Shown here in pieces: positions 34,422 through 42,474 of a stretch of 64,000 nucleotides of DNA. This DNA is from Microbacteriaceae bacterium VKM Ac-2854 (GTDB lineage: Bacteria; Actinomycetota; Actinomycetes; Actinomycetales; Microbacteriaceae). Below the pieces are notes generated by a model. It ran no database searches, had not been told where the DNA came from, and saw only the letters and a list, made by a program, of their open reading frames with translations. The DNA lies in contig JABMLH010000010.1 in NCBI GenBank assembly GCA_013205085.1, forward strand, positions 58,510 to 122,509. Direction: 5' to 3'. Positions within the stretch are counted from its first letter, which is position 1; the number at the start of each line of letters is the position of its first letter. The translations under genes were made by a program, and so were the position numbers.

Positions 34422-35057
34422 ATGACCGAGTTCCTCGAATCCGCCCCCTCTGCCCGCCCCTCCCGTCGCGCCGTCGTCGCGACCGCCGCATGGTCCGTTC
34501 CCGCGGTGGCCGTCGCGGTCGCTGCGCCGATGGCCTCGGCCTCCGGTCCGGTCACCGACATCACCGTGCACTTCAGCAACGACCGCTACGGCTGGCCGGA
34601 CACCAGTGTGCACAGCCACGACGCCAAGCTGGCGAAGGGTGTCTCGTTCACCGTCCTCGATCAGGACGGCCACCCGGTGTCGGGCGCTTCCGTCACGTTC
34701 ACGATCCTCGAGTGGGACGACAACTCGCTCTGGTTCGTTTCGAACCCTGCGACCCCGGTCGGTCTGAACTCCGAGACCGCCGCGCCGCAGCTGACCACCA
34801 TCACTCTGACCACCGACGCGGCCGGTGTCGTCAGCCTCGACGGATACCTGCGTCGTGGTTCGGACGCGAACGCGCCCGATGACGACCAGTTGATCCGCGC
34901 TCAGGTCACGGTCAACGGCGTGACGAAGGTCGCGAACGCGCTGTGGGCGATCAGCAGCACCAGCTCGAACTTCGGCAACGACGACTCCGACCCGAACTCG
35001 GGCCCGAAGGACAACGCCCAGCACGCCCGCCTCGGCGGCGGCAGCTGGAACTTCTAG
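34422..35057 (+). CDS. Secreted protein with Tat-like signal and Ig-type domain
   Basis: A 211-residue exported protein. The N-terminus SRRAVVATAAWSVPAVAVAV ends in APMASA, a twin-arginine-type signal with cleavage after ASA near residue 42. The mature part is beta-rich: KGVSFTVLDQDGHPVSGASVTF and ITLTTDAAGVVSLDGYLRRG resemble bacterial Ig-like (Big-1 type) repeats. The tail is Asp/Asn/Gly-rich (FGNDDSDPNSGPKDNAQHA). ATG 34422 has AAAGGACG before it; an ATG 30 bases upstream would spoil the signal. It ends at a nested palindrome. The role may be surface adhesion, but that is a guess. Confidence 0.7.
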   Translation: MTEFLESAPSARPSRRAVVATAAWSVPAVAVAVAAPMASASGPVTDITVHFSNDRYGWPDTSVHSHDAKLAKGVSFTVLDQDGHPVSGASVTFTILEWDDNSLWFVSNPATPVGLNSETAAPQLTTITLTTDAAGVVSLDGYLRRGSDANAPDDDQLIRAQVTVNGVTKVANALWAISSTSSNFGNDDSDPNSGPKDNAQHARLGGGSWNF

Positions 35058-35063
35058 CCCCCT

Positions 35064-35134
35064 GCGAGGGACCCCGGCAGCGCGCGAGGGCGCCGCGGGC
35101 CGCGGGTCCCTCGCGTGCGGGCCGGGTCCCTCGC
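35064..35134. repeat. GCGAGGGACCC nested palindrome, copy 1
   Basis: Outer arms GCGAGGGACCCCGGC (35064-35078) and GCCGGGTCCCTCGC (35121-35134) enclose an inner CGCGAGGG/CCCTCGCG hairpin. The left half is nearly identical to that at 38197. A promoter -10 box lies five bases beyond it. Confidence 0.85.
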
Positions 35135-35138
35135 GGCT

Positions 35139-35144
35139 TAGAAT
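35139..35144 (+). promoter_or_regulatory. -10 box of a 36-residue gene (leaderless type)
   Basis: TAGAAT ends six bases before ATG 35151; its -35 region would fall inside the palindrome. Confidence 0.45.
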
Positions 35145-35150
35145 GAGCGC

Positions 35151-35261
35151 ATGCTGCTTGCACTCGAACTCTTCTACCTGGGCCTGCTGGGGCTCGCGAG
35201 CCTCGCCATCGCCTGGGTCTCCGGTGTTGTGGTCTACAAGCTCTACCGCGGCCAGCGCTGA
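35151..35261 (+). CDS. 36-residue single-pass membrane protein
   Basis: Encodes MLLALELFYLGLLGLASLAI, then AWVSGVVVYKLYRGQR: one long hydrophobic helix with a basic end. It has a TAGAAT -10 box six bases upstream and no Shine-Dalgarno, fitting leaderless translation. Its stop is seven bases before the start of the nitrobindin gene, so the two probably form one transcript. Function unknown; a role as a coupled leader or membrane peptide is possible. Confidence 0.65.
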   Translation: MLLALELFYLGLLGLASLAIAWVSGVVVYKLYRGQR

Positions 35262-35268
35262 TTCCGGT

Positions 35269-35883
35269 TTGATCAACCTCCCCACGGGCCTTCCGGCCGA
35301 ACTGGTTCCCCTCTCCTGGCTGCTCGGCGTGTGGGAGGGCACCGGTGTGCTCGACTACACGATCGGTGAGGACTCGGTCCAGGCCGAGTTCGGACATCGG
35401 ATCAGCTTCAGCTACGACGGCCTGCCCTATCTGAACTACAGCTCGTACACCTGGCTCCTCGGCGACGAGGGCGAGAACGAGTTCGGCCCCAAGCCGCTCG
35501 TGAGCGAGATGGGCTACTGGCGCCTCAGCCGCCCGTTGACGGATGCGGATGCGGGTCCGGCGATGCTGCCCGGCCGCGGCGCACCCGCCTACCCGGATGC
35601 GGAGTCGGTCGAGACGCTGCGCAACGGCAACGACGGTTTCGACCTCGAGGTGTCCCTCGTGCATCCGGACGGGGTCAGCGAGCTCTACCTGGGTCAGGTG
35701 AAGGGCCCGCGGATCGACATCGCCACCGACGCCGTGATGCGCACCGCGGCGGCGAAGGACTACGCCGCAGCGACACGCCTGTACGGCCTCGTCGACAACC
35801 ACCTGCTCTGGGCCTGGGACATCGCCGCCCTCGGCCAGGGGCTGCGCACCCACGCCTCGGGACGGCTCGCCCGTGTCGACTGA
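35269..35883 (+). CDS. Nitrobindin-like haem-binding beta-barrel protein
   Basis: A 204-residue protein of the nitrobindin/THAP4-like family (DUF1794, FABP-like fold). The N-terminal motif GVWEGTG is diagnostic, and the C-terminal NHLLWAWDIAALGQGLRTHASGRL includes the His region that binds haem iron. Such proteins bind haem and react with nitric oxide or peroxynitrite. The start is TTG 35269; no ATG is available in the right place. It overlaps the N-terminal repeat of the ygfZ-like gene by 11 bases, which implies translational coupling. Confidence 0.85.
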   Translation: MINLPTGLPAELVPLSWLLGVWEGTGVLDYTIGEDSVQAEFGHRISFSYDGLPYLNYSSYTWLLGDEGENEFGPKPLVSEMGYWRLSRPLTDADAGPAMLPGRGAPAYPDAESVETLRNGNDGFDLEVSLVHPDGVSELYLGQVKGPRIDIATDAVMRTAAAKDYAAATRLYGLVDNHLLWAWDIAALGQGLRTHASGRLARVD

Positions 35884-35947
35884 GAACGTGTCGACTGAGA
35901 ACGGGTCGACCGAGCACGGGTCGACCGAGCCCGGGTCGACCGCGAGT
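35873..35947 (+). repeat. 15-bp minisatellite x5 in the ygfZ N-terminus
   Basis: Five in-frame 15-base copies from GTGTCGACTGAGAAC to GGGTCGACCGCGAGT, each with a GTCGAC centre. They encode STEN/STEH/STEP pentapeptides. The first two units each begin with a GTG, so either could be the start. Confidence 0.9.
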
Positions 35948-37063
35948 CCCTTCGTGGCGCGGTCCGGTGCCGTCGTCGGCGCGAGCGCCGCCGAGCCCGG
36001 AGTCGCCGCGCACTACGGCGCGCCCGCCCAGGAGCAGCGCGCTCTCGCCGACGGACGCGCGATCGTCGACCTCTCCGGCCGTGGCGTCGTCACCGTTACC
36101 GGACCTGACCGGCTGAGCTGGATCGACTCGCTCACCAGCCAAGCCGTCGCGCGACTCTCGCCCGGCGAGTCGGCGGAGACGCTGCTGCTCGATCCGAGCG
36201 GCCGGATCGAGCACCTCATCCGCCTGATCGATGACGGCGAGACCGCGTGGCTGCTGCTCGATCGCGACGAGACCGCGCCGCTGGCGACCTGGCTCGACCG
36301 GATGCGTTTTATGCTGCGCGTCGAGGTCGCCGATCGCACCGCGGAGTTCGCGACGATCGGTTCGCTCGCCGGAGAGGCCGACTCCGTGCTCACGGCGGCG
36401 GCGGCCGTCGCCAACGGCACGGCACTGATCTGGCACGACCCCTGGCGGTCGACGCAGTTCGGTGGCTGGCAGTACGCGGCTGCGGAGGGGCATCCCGCCG
36501 CGACATGGACCTACCGCGAGACGCTCGTGCCGCGCGCGAACCTCGCGGCCCTGGCCGACAGCGACGTCGCCGTGGCCGGTTCGGCCGCGCTGGACGCGCT
36601 GCGGATCGCCGCCTGGCGCCCCAAGCACCTGACCGAGGTCGACGAACGCTCCATCCCGCACGAACTCGACCTGCTGCGCTCCTCCGTCCACCTCGCCAAG
36701 GGCTGCTACCGCGGCCAGGAGACGGTGGCGAAGGTACACAACCTCGGGCATCCGCCGCGGCGACTGGTCTTCCTGCACCTGGACGGCTCCGACTCGGTGC
36801 TGCCCGCGCACGGTGACACCGTGACCGCCCTGAAGGGCGGCGAGCAGGTGGAGGTCGGCACGATCACGTCCAGCGCGTGGCACTACGAAGACGGCCCGAT
36901 CGCGCTCGCCGTGATCAAGCGGTCCGTGCCCGTGGACCTCGACCTCACCGTGCTCAGCGACGGTTCCCGGGTGGCGGCCGCGCAATCCGTCATCGTCCCG
37001 CCCGGCGCGGGTGCCGAGGCCGGGGTGCCGCGATTGCCGCGCCTCGGCGCGACGCAGAGATAG
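35873..37063 (+). CDS. ygfZ: YgfZ/IBA57-type folate-binding protein
   Basis: A 396-residue member of the GcvT-like YgfZ family, which helps assemble or repair iron-sulfur clusters in a folate-dependent way. The hallmark K-G-C-Y-x-G-Q-E appears as KGCYRGQETVAKV, and GRGVVTVTGPDRLSWIDSLTSQ near residue 70 fits the N-terminal subdomain. The first 25 residues are an unusual VSTEN-type repeat. The start is GTG 35873 or the repeated GTG at 35888. It overlaps the nitrobindin gene, so a shared redox or haem/iron theme is possible. Confidence 0.9.
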   Translation: MSTENVSTENGSTEHGSTEPGSTASPFVARSGAVVGASAAEPGVAAHYGAPAQEQRALADGRAIVDLSGRGVVTVTGPDRLSWIDSLTSQAVARLSPGESAETLLLDPSGRIEHLIRLIDDGETAWLLLDRDETAPLATWLDRMRFMLRVEVADRTAEFATIGSLAGEADSVLTAAAAVANGTALIWHDPWRSTQFGGWQYAAAEGHPAATWTYRETLVPRANLAALADSDVAVAGSAALDALRIAAWRPKHLTEVDERSIPHELDLLRSSVHLAKGCYRGQETVAKVHNLGHPPRRLVFLHLDGSDSVLPAHGDTVTALKGGEQVEVGTITSSAWHYEDGPIALAVIKRSVPVDLDLTVLSDGSRVAAAQSVIVPPGAGAEAGVPRLPRLGATQR

Positions 37064-37071
37064 GTCACGCG

Positions 37072-38193
37072 GTGGTGGCCGACAGCCCTCGGGCTAACGC
37101 GGCCACCGCCCTCGCGCGGCGCGCACGCCGCGTGACCAGCGATCCGGCAGCGGGACTGCTGCGCGCGGCGAAGTCCTTTCCCGCGACGCTGCAGATCGTG
37201 ATCGCCGCCACGATCGCCTACGCGGTCGCGCACTTCGCATTCGGGCATCCGACGCCGGCGCTCTCGCTCACCGTCACGATCTCCAGTCTCGGCTTCGGGC
37301 GCGATGCACGGCCCAAGCGGGTGGCGGAGGCCGCGATCGGCATGATCCTCGGCATCGCCCTCAGCGAGACGTTCCTGCTGCTGTGGGGTACGGGTGTCTG
37401 GCAGCTGAGCGTGGTGCTGCTGATCGTGTTCACGATCGCGCGGGTGCTGTCGCCCTCCGCGGGGTTCGCCGTCGCCGCGGGGATGCAGGCGATGCTCGTG
37501 ATGGTGCTGCCCGCGCCCATCGGGGGCGTCTACACCCGCAGTATCGACGGCGTCGTCGGCGGTCTGGTGGCACTGCTGTGCACCGTCGTCGTCCCGCGGA
37601 ACCCGGTGCGGCTGGCCCGGCGGGATGCGCGCCAACTGATCGGCGAGTTGGAGGCGACGGTCGCCTCGCTGGTGTCGGCCCTGCGCCTGCCGGACGTCGC
37701 CTCGGCGGAGAGCGCGCTCGAACGGATCCGACGCAGCCAACCCCTCATCGACGAGTGGTCGTCGTCGTTGGAGGCCGCGATCGGCGTCGCGCGGCTCTCG
37801 CCGTTCCTGCGGCGTCACCGCGCCGTTCTGGCGCGGCAGCGGCGGATGCTCGCCGCGCTGGATCTCGCGACCCGGAACCTGCGCATCATCGCCCGGCGCA
37901 CGGAATTCCTGGTTCGGGACGGGCAGGCCAGACCCGAGATCGCCGAGCTGCTCTCCTCCGTGTCGACGGGCATCAACCTGATCGGCCAGTCGCTCTCGAG
38001 CGAGCGGACCGCGACCATGGCCCGGCAGGACCTCACGCTGATCGCCGTGCGACTGGACCCGCAGCGACTCATCCCCGACGGCCGCATCGCCGAGAAGACG
38101 CTCGTGGTGCTGCTGCGCCCCTTCGTCGTCGACCTGCTGACCGCATCAGGCATGGACGCCGACGAGGCCCGCGCCGCCCTCCCCGTCCTGTAA
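37072..38193 (+). CDS. FUSC-family membrane protein
   Basis: A 373-residue protein of the fusaric acid resistance/aromatic-acid exporter (FUSC) type. The N-terminal half carries about six membrane helices (TLQIVIAATIAYAVAHFAFG, then AAIGMILGIALSETFLLLWG and GGVYTRSIDGVVGGLVALLC). The C-terminal half is a cytoplasmic helical domain with ARRTEFLVRDGQARPEIAEL. The start is uncertain between two adjacent GTG codons (37072, 37075), eight bases after ygfZ. The cargo cannot be read from the sequence. Confidence 0.78.
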   Translation: MVADSPRANAATALARRARRVTSDPAAGLLRAAKSFPATLQIVIAATIAYAVAHFAFGHPTPALSLTVTISSLGFGRDARPKRVAEAAIGMILGIALSETFLLLWGTGVWQLSVVLLIVFTIARVLSPSAGFAVAAGMQAMLVMVLPAPIGGVYTRSIDGVVGGLVALLCTVVVPRNPVRLARRDARQLIGELEATVASLVSALRLPDVASAESALERIRRSQPLIDEWSSSLEAAIGVARLSPFLRRHRAVLARQRRMLAALDLATRNLRIIARRTEFLVRDGQARPEIAELLSSVSTGINLIGQSLSSERTATMARQDLTLIAVRLDPQRLIPDGRIAEKTLVVLLRPFVVDLLTASGMDADEARAALPVL

Positions 38194-38196
38194 CCC

Positions 38197-38267
38197 GCGA
38201 GGGACCCCGTCAGCGCGCGAGGGCGCCGCGCGCTGCGGCGCCCTCGCGTGCTGCGCGGGTCCCTCGC
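38197..38267. repeat. GCGAGGGACCC nested palindrome, copy 2
   Basis: Outer arms GCGAGGGACCC (38197-38207) and GGGTCCCTCGC (38257-38267); inner 14-bp arms CGCGAGGGCGCCGC (38216-38229) and complement (38235-38248). It lies between convergent genes and can act as a two-way terminator. Confidence 0.85.
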
Positions 38268-38271
38268 AGGG

Positions 38272-39312
38272 CTAGGCGCTGGTGGCGTCCTGTACTTCGC
38301 CGACGAGTTCTTCGATGATGTCCTCGAGGAAGAGGACGCCGGTGGTGCGGCCTTCCGCATCCGAGACGCGCGCGACGTGGGCGCCCGTACGGCGCATCGC
38401 CTCCAGTGCGTCCTCCAGCTCGGCGCCCGCGAAGACGGCGGCCAGTCGGCGGATGCGCTTGGCCGGCACCGGGGCCGCGAACGCCTCCGGAGCGGTCAGG
38501 TCGAGCACGTCCTTGAGGTGCAGGTACCCGCTCGGCTCGCCGTCCTCGTTGGTGAGGATGTACCGCGAGAAGCCGTGCGCGGCGACGGCCGCCCGGATGT
38601 CGGCGGGGCTCGCCCCCGTCGGCAGCAGCACCATCTCGGTGATCGGTACCTCGACGTCCGCCACCGTCTTCGCGGTGAACTCGAACGCCGCGGTCAGCGT
38701 GCCCGACGCGTCCACCAGCATCCCCTCGCGGGTGGACTGCTCGACGATGTTCGCCACCTCGTCCATCGTGTAGGCGCTGGTCGCCTCGTCCTTCGGCTCC
38801 ACCTTGAACAGGCGCAGGATGCCGTTGGCCAGCGCATTGAGCGTCCAGATCACCGGCTTGAACACGGTCGCGACCAGCACCAGCGGGGGAGCGAGGATGA
38901 GCGCCGCGCGGGTGGGCACCGAGAACGAGATGTTCTTCGGCACCATCTCGCCCAGCACCACGTGCAGGAAGGTGACCAGCAGCAGAGCCACGATGAACGC
39001 GATCACGCCGATCGCCTCCGCCGAGAGCGCGGTGAGTCCGAGCGGGATTTCGAGCAGGTGGTGGATCGCGGGCTCCGAGACGTTCAGGATCACCAGCGAG
39101 CAGACGGTGATGCCGAGCTGGCTCGTGGCCAGCATCAACGTGGCGTGCTCCATCGCCCACAGCGTGGTCTTCGCCGCGCGGCTGCCCGCTTCGGCTTTCG
39201 GCTCGATCTGCGAGCGCCGCGCGGAGATCACCGCGAACTCGGCGCCGACGAAGAAGGCGTTGACGACCAGCAGCACGGCCAGCCAGATGATGCCGGGCAG
39301 GTACTCGCTCAT
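38272..39312 (-). CDS. CNNM/CBS transport-associated protein (hemolysin C family)
   Basis: A 346-residue protein with an N-terminal CNNM (DUF21) membrane domain (three to four helices; VNAFFVGAEFAVISARRSQIE, then SQLGITVCSLVI and LGEMVPKNISFS) and a pair of CBS domains (about residues 205-330). It lacks the C-terminal CorC/HlyC domain of its neighbour. Such proteins are linked to Mg2+/Co2+ transport or sensing. It starts inside the stop of the upstream CNNM gene (ATGA), forming a two-gene unit of likely partner proteins. Confidence 0.88.
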   Translation of the reverse strand: MSEYLPGIIWLAVLLVVNAFFVGAEFAVISARRSQIEPKAEAGSRAAKTTLWAMEHATLMLATSQLGITVCSLVILNVSEPAIHHLLEIPLGLTALSAEAIGVIAFIVALLLVTFLHVVLGEMVPKNISFSVPTRAALILAPPLVLVATVFKPVIWTLNALANGILRLFKVEPKDEATSAYTMDEVANIVEQSTREGMLVDASGTLTAAFEFTAKTVADVEVPITEMVLLPTGASPADIRAAVAAHGFSRYILTNEDGEPSGYLHLKDVLDLTAPEAFAAPVPAKRIRRLAAVFAGAELEDALEAMRRTGAHVARVSDAEGRTTGVLFLEDIIEELVGEVQDATSA

Positions 39313-40655
39313 TTCAGGCCTTCCTCGATGCGGTCGACGACGCGGTCGTGAGTCGACTCGGTGGCTTCGCTCGGAGTGAATCGGATCCGGTCCACGTGGG
39401 TGCCGTCGACCCGTTCGACGCGCAGCACGCCGCCGTCGATGGCGAGTTCGTCGCCGAGCTCGGGGATCCGGTCCAGCTCGTCGGTGACGAAGCCGGCGAC
39501 GGTGTCGTAGTCGTCGCCGTCCGGCACCGTGACGCCGGCGCGTTCGAGCAACTCGTCGGGGCGCAGCGAGGCGTCGAAGGTGATCGAGCGGCCGCTGCGG
39601 ACGACGCCCGTGCGGGCGCGATCGTGCTCGTCCTCCAGCTCGCCGACGATCTCCTCGACGAGGTCCTCCAGCGTGACGATGCCGGCGGTGCCGCCGTGCT
39701 CATCCGCCACGATCGCGACCTGCAGGCCCTGCGCGCGCAGCACGCCGAGCAGCGTGTCGACGCCCATCGACTCGGGTACCCGCAGCGGCTCGCGCATCAG
39801 GGCGGAGGCGGTCACGGACGCGCGTTCGGCCGGCTCGAGCGCGAACGCCTGCTTGACGTGCAGCACGCCGAGCACATCGTCCGAGTCGCGGCCGATCACC
39901 GGGAAGCGCGAATAGCCGGTCGCCGTGGCGAGCTCGACGATCGCGCTCGCCGTATCGCCCGCCGCGACGGAGCGCATCCGCACCCGCGGGGTCATCACGT
40001 CGCCGGCGGAGCGCTCCGAGAAGAGCAGCGTGCGGTGCAGCAGCGCGGCGTGGTCCTGGTCGAGCGAGCCCTCGAGGGCGGAGCGGCGCACGAGGGAGCT
40101 GAGTTCCTCCGCGCTCCTGGCGCCCGAGAGTTCTTCCTTCGGCTCGATGCCGAAGGAGCGGATGATCGCGTTGGCGGTGTTGTTGAACAGCGAGATCACG
40201 GGGCGGAACACGGTGGTGAACAGCGTCTGGAACGGCACCACGAACTTCGCCGTCGCCAGCGGCAGCGCCAACGCGAAGTTCTTGGGCACGAGCTCGCCGA
40301 TCACCATCGAGAAGATCGTGGCGAGCAGGATGCCGACGACGGCGCCGATCCCGGGCACGATCGCCTCGGGGACACCCGCCGCGAGCAGGGGGCCGCGCAG
40401 CAGCGAGCTGATCGCCGGCTCGAAGGTGTAGCCGGTCAGCAGCGTGGTGAGCGTGATGCCGAGCTGCGCGCCGGAGAGGTGGGTGGAGGTGATCTTCAGC
40501 GCGGCGATCGTCGGCGCGAGACCTTTCTCGCCGCGGTCGCGTCTTGATTCGAGGTCGTTGCGGTCCAGATTCACCAACGCGAATTCGGAGGCGACGAACA
40601 TGCCGGTACCGGCGGTGAGCACCAGGCCGACGGCGAGCATGGCGAGCTCAAACAT
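39309..40655 (-). CDS. CNNM/CBS/CorC_HlyC domain protein
   Basis: A 448-residue protein with the full architecture: CNNM membrane domain (residues about 1-200; ASEFALVNLDRNDLESRRDRG, then GELVPKNFALALP), two CBS domains (about 215-345; VIGRDSDDVLGVLHVKQAF and VADEHGGTAGIVTLEDLVEEIVGE) and a C-terminal CorC_HlyC domain with PDGDDYDTVAGFV. Probably a divalent-cation efflux or regulatory protein of the membrane. A 23-codon frame upstream ends inside its start codon region, so translation may be coupled. Confidence 0.88.
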   Translation of the reverse strand: MFELAMLAVGLVLTAGTGMFVASEFALVNLDRNDLESRRDRGEKGLAPTIAALKITSTHLSGAQLGITLTTLLTGYTFEPAISSLLRGPLLAAGVPEAIVPGIGAVVGILLATIFSMVIGELVPKNFALALPLATAKFVVPFQTLFTTVFRPVISLFNNTANAIIRSFGIEPKEELSGARSAEELSSLVRRSALEGSLDQDHAALLHRTLLFSERSAGDVMTPRVRMRSVAAGDTASAIVELATATGYSRFPVIGRDSDDVLGVLHVKQAFALEPAERASVTASALMREPLRVPESMGVDTLLGVLRAQGLQVAIVADEHGGTAGIVTLEDLVEEIVGELEDEHDRARTGVVRSGRSITFDASLRPDELLERAGVTVPDGDDYDTVAGFVTDELDRIPELGDELAIDGGVLRVERVDGTHVDRIRFTPSEATESTHDRVVDRIEEGLK

Positions 40656-40719
40656 GGGGCAGCCCCCGTCCGTCGAGTGCGGTCAGGGGCTTGGGCTTGT
40701 GACTGGGAGGGTCATCCAT
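40648..40719 (-). CDS. Possible 23-residue leader peptide overlapping the CNNM start
   Basis: ATG 40719 opens a frame MDDPPSHKPKPLTALDGRGL, then PHV and stop at 40648, overlapping the first eight bases of the CNNM gene. A TAGGGT -10-like box (40729-40734, minus strand) lies nine bases before it, giving a near-leaderless transcript. The CNNM gene has no clear Shine-Dalgarno of its own, so termination-reinitiation is a reasonable idea. No homologue is known to me. Confidence 0.4.
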   Translation of the reverse strand: MDDPPSHKPKPLTALDGRGLPHV

Positions 40720-40755
40720 AGTGCGAACACCCTAGCCGCCTTTGTCTGAGATTTC

Positions 40756-41574
40756 TCACAATATCGGCGTCGGGGCCACGGCGTCCCAGGAGACCGAGAC
40801 CTCGCCGAGTCGCCAGCGTCGCGGCCCGCCGGCTACCGGCCAACCCGCATCGCGGAGTGCACGCACGGTGGCGATCCAGCGCTGCGTCGGCCCGTAGACG
40901 GCCAGAGCCGCGTTGTTGCGCCAGCCCCGATCGAGCTGAGTGATCAACTCGTGCACCCGCTCGCCCGGCACGTTGTGGTGGATCAGCGCCTTGGGCAGCC
41001 GCTCCGCCGCGATCGACGGCCACTCCAGCTCAGCCACGCGCAGCGAGATCGTCAGGTGCCGCGGTCCGCTCGTCGCCACGTCGATCCAGGTGCAGATCCG
41101 GCCGATCTCGTCGCAGGTGCCCTCCACCAGCAGCCCGTCCGGCTCCAGCCGGCCGAGCATCGTCGCCCACGCGGCGGGCACCTGATCCTCGTTGTACTGC
41201 CGCAGCACGTTGAACGCGCGAATCACCGTCGCGCGTCGTCCGCCCGGCAGCGGCGCCTCGAATCCGCCGTGTCCGAAACTCACGGGCAGGTCGACCGGGA
41301 ACGGCGTGACGCCCCGTCGCACCTGCGCCAGCTGGCTGTTCGCCCGCGCGACCCGGCCGGGTTCGATCTCGAGACCGATCACTTCGACGGCCGGATTCGC
41401 CGCCGTCAGCCGCCGACTCAGCTCGAACGCCGTGACTCCACTCGCCCCGAATCCCAGGTCGACGACTAGCGGATGCGGGTGCCGGCGCAGCACCGGCTGC
41501 TCGGCGATCCAGCGATCGACCCGGCGCAGCCGATTCGTGCCCGTCGTTCCGCGGGTGACGGCACCGATCGGCAT
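40756..41574 (-). CDS. Class I SAM-dependent methyltransferase
   Basis: A 272-residue protein with a Rossmann-like core. The SAM site is [20 protein letters not shown] (motif I), with [18 protein letters not shown] (motif II) and [14 protein letters not shown] after it. The N-terminus carries [15 protein letters not shown]. This actinobacterial group has no proven substrate that I can name. ATG 41574 is preceded by a TACCCT box at six bases, so it is probably leaderless and divergent from gpmA, with back-to-back promoters. Confidence 0.8.
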   Translation of the reverse strand: MPIGAVTRGTTGTNRLRRVDRWIAEQPVLRRHPHPLVVDLGFGASGVTAFELSRRLTAANPAVEVIGLEIEPGRVARANSQLAQVRRGVTPFPVDLPVSFGHGGFEAPLPGGRRATVIRAFNVLRQYNEDQVPAAWATMLGRLEPDGLLVEGTCDEIGRICTWIDVATSGPRHLTISLRVAELEWPSIAAERLPKALIHHNVPGERVHELITQLDRGWRNNAALAVYGPTQRWIATVRALRDAGWPVAGGPRRWRLGEVSVSWDAVAPTPIL

Positions 41575-41580
41575 GGCTCC

Positions 41581-41586
41581 AGGGTA
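41581..41586 (-). promoter_or_regulatory. -10 box of the methyltransferase gene (leaderless type)
   Basis: TACCCT on the minus strand, six bases before ATG 41574. Confidence 0.45.
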
Positions 41587-41642
41587 TCCGGATGCGTCGC
41601 CCTGCCTCGCCCGGTGTCTTTTTCCCGCTCGCTCGCGCTCGC

Positions 41643-41648
41643 TAAGCT
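41643..41648 (+). promoter_or_regulatory. -10 box of gpmA (leaderless type)
   Basis: TAAGCT ends seven bases before ATG 41656. Confidence 0.45.
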
Positions 41649-41655
41649 CTGGACC

Positions 41656-42408
41656 ATGTCCGAGACCTACACCCTCATCCTCGTGCGCCACGGCAACAGC
41701 GAGTGGAATCAGAAGAACCTGTTCACCGGATGGGTCGACGTCCGACTCACCGAGCAGGGCATCGCGGAGGCCAAGCGCGCCGGCGAGCTCATCGCCGAAG
41801 CCGGCCTGAAGCCCGACGTCGTCTACACCTCGCGGCAGACCCGCGCGATCCAGACCGCGAACCTCGCGCTCGAGGAGGCCGACCGCCTCTGGATCGACGT
41901 GAAGCGCTCCTGGCGCCTGAACGAGCGCCACTACGGCGCGCTGCAGGGCAAGGACAAGGCGCAGACGCTCGCGGAGTACGGCCCGGAGCAGTTCCAGACC
42001 TGGCGCCGCTCCTTCGACGTGCCGCCGCCCCCGCTGGACGACGACGACCAGTACTCGCAGGCGCACGACGAGCGCTACGCCGACCTCGGCGACGCGCTGC
42101 CCCGCACGGAGTCGCTGAAGCTCGTCATCGAGCGGATGCTGCCGTACTGGGAGTCCGACATCAAGCCCGACCTCGCCGCCGGTAAGACCGTGATGATCAC
42201 GGCGCACGGCAACTCGCTGCGCGCGCTGGTGAAGACCCTCGACGGCATCTCCGACGCCGACATCGCCGAGCTGAACATCCCGACCGGCATCCCGCTGGTC
42301 TACACGCTCGACGAGAACTTCGAGCCGATCGGCACCGCCGCCTACCTCGACCCCGAGGCCGCCGCCGCCGGTGCCGCCGCCGTCGCCGCCCAGGGCGCCA
42401 AGAAGTAA
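41656..42408 (+). CDS. gpmA: 2,3-bisphosphoglycerate-dependent phosphoglycerate mutase
   Basis: Glycolytic enzyme interconverting 3- and 2-phosphoglycerate. The 250-residue protein has the catalytic [47 protein letters not shown] and the second catalytic His in [14 protein letters not shown]. Length is normal; the C-terminus carries an Ala-rich tail of about 20 residues. A likely leaderless start follows a TAAGCT box. The gene is followed at once by a perfect 25-bp palindrome of the GTTGTCAC family. Confidence 0.96.
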   Translation: MSETYTLILVRHGNSEWNQKNLFTGWVDVRLTEQGIAEAKRAGELIAEAGLKPDVVYTSRQTRAIQTANLALEEADRLWIDVKRSWRLNERHYGALQGKDKAQTLAEYGPEQFQTWRRSFDVPPPPLDDDDQYSQAHDERYADLGDALPRTESLKLVIERMLPYWESDIKPDLAAGKTVMITAHGNSLRALVKTLDGISDADIAELNIPTGIPLVYTLDENFEPIGTAAYLDPEAAAAGAAAVAAQGAKK

Positions 42409-42412
42409 CACT

Positions 42413-42462
42413 CGAAGGGGGTTGTCACTGCGTCCCGCGGGACGCAGTGACAACCCCCTTCG
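42413..42462. repeat. GTTGTCAC palindrome, copy 4 (perfect)
   Basis: A 50-base perfect inverted repeat (25-bp arms) with the left arm starting CGAAGGGGGTTGTCACTGCG. It fills the gap between the convergent gpmA and phoU genes and is the cleanest member of the family. Confidence 0.9.
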
Positions 42463-42474
42463 ACGTTGTGAGGA

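Noticed and set aside
35143..35268. A longer N-terminus for the nitrobindin-like gene
   Set aside because: It overlaps the better-supported 36-residue gene in another frame and gives a Ser/Cys-rich stretch unlike the family.
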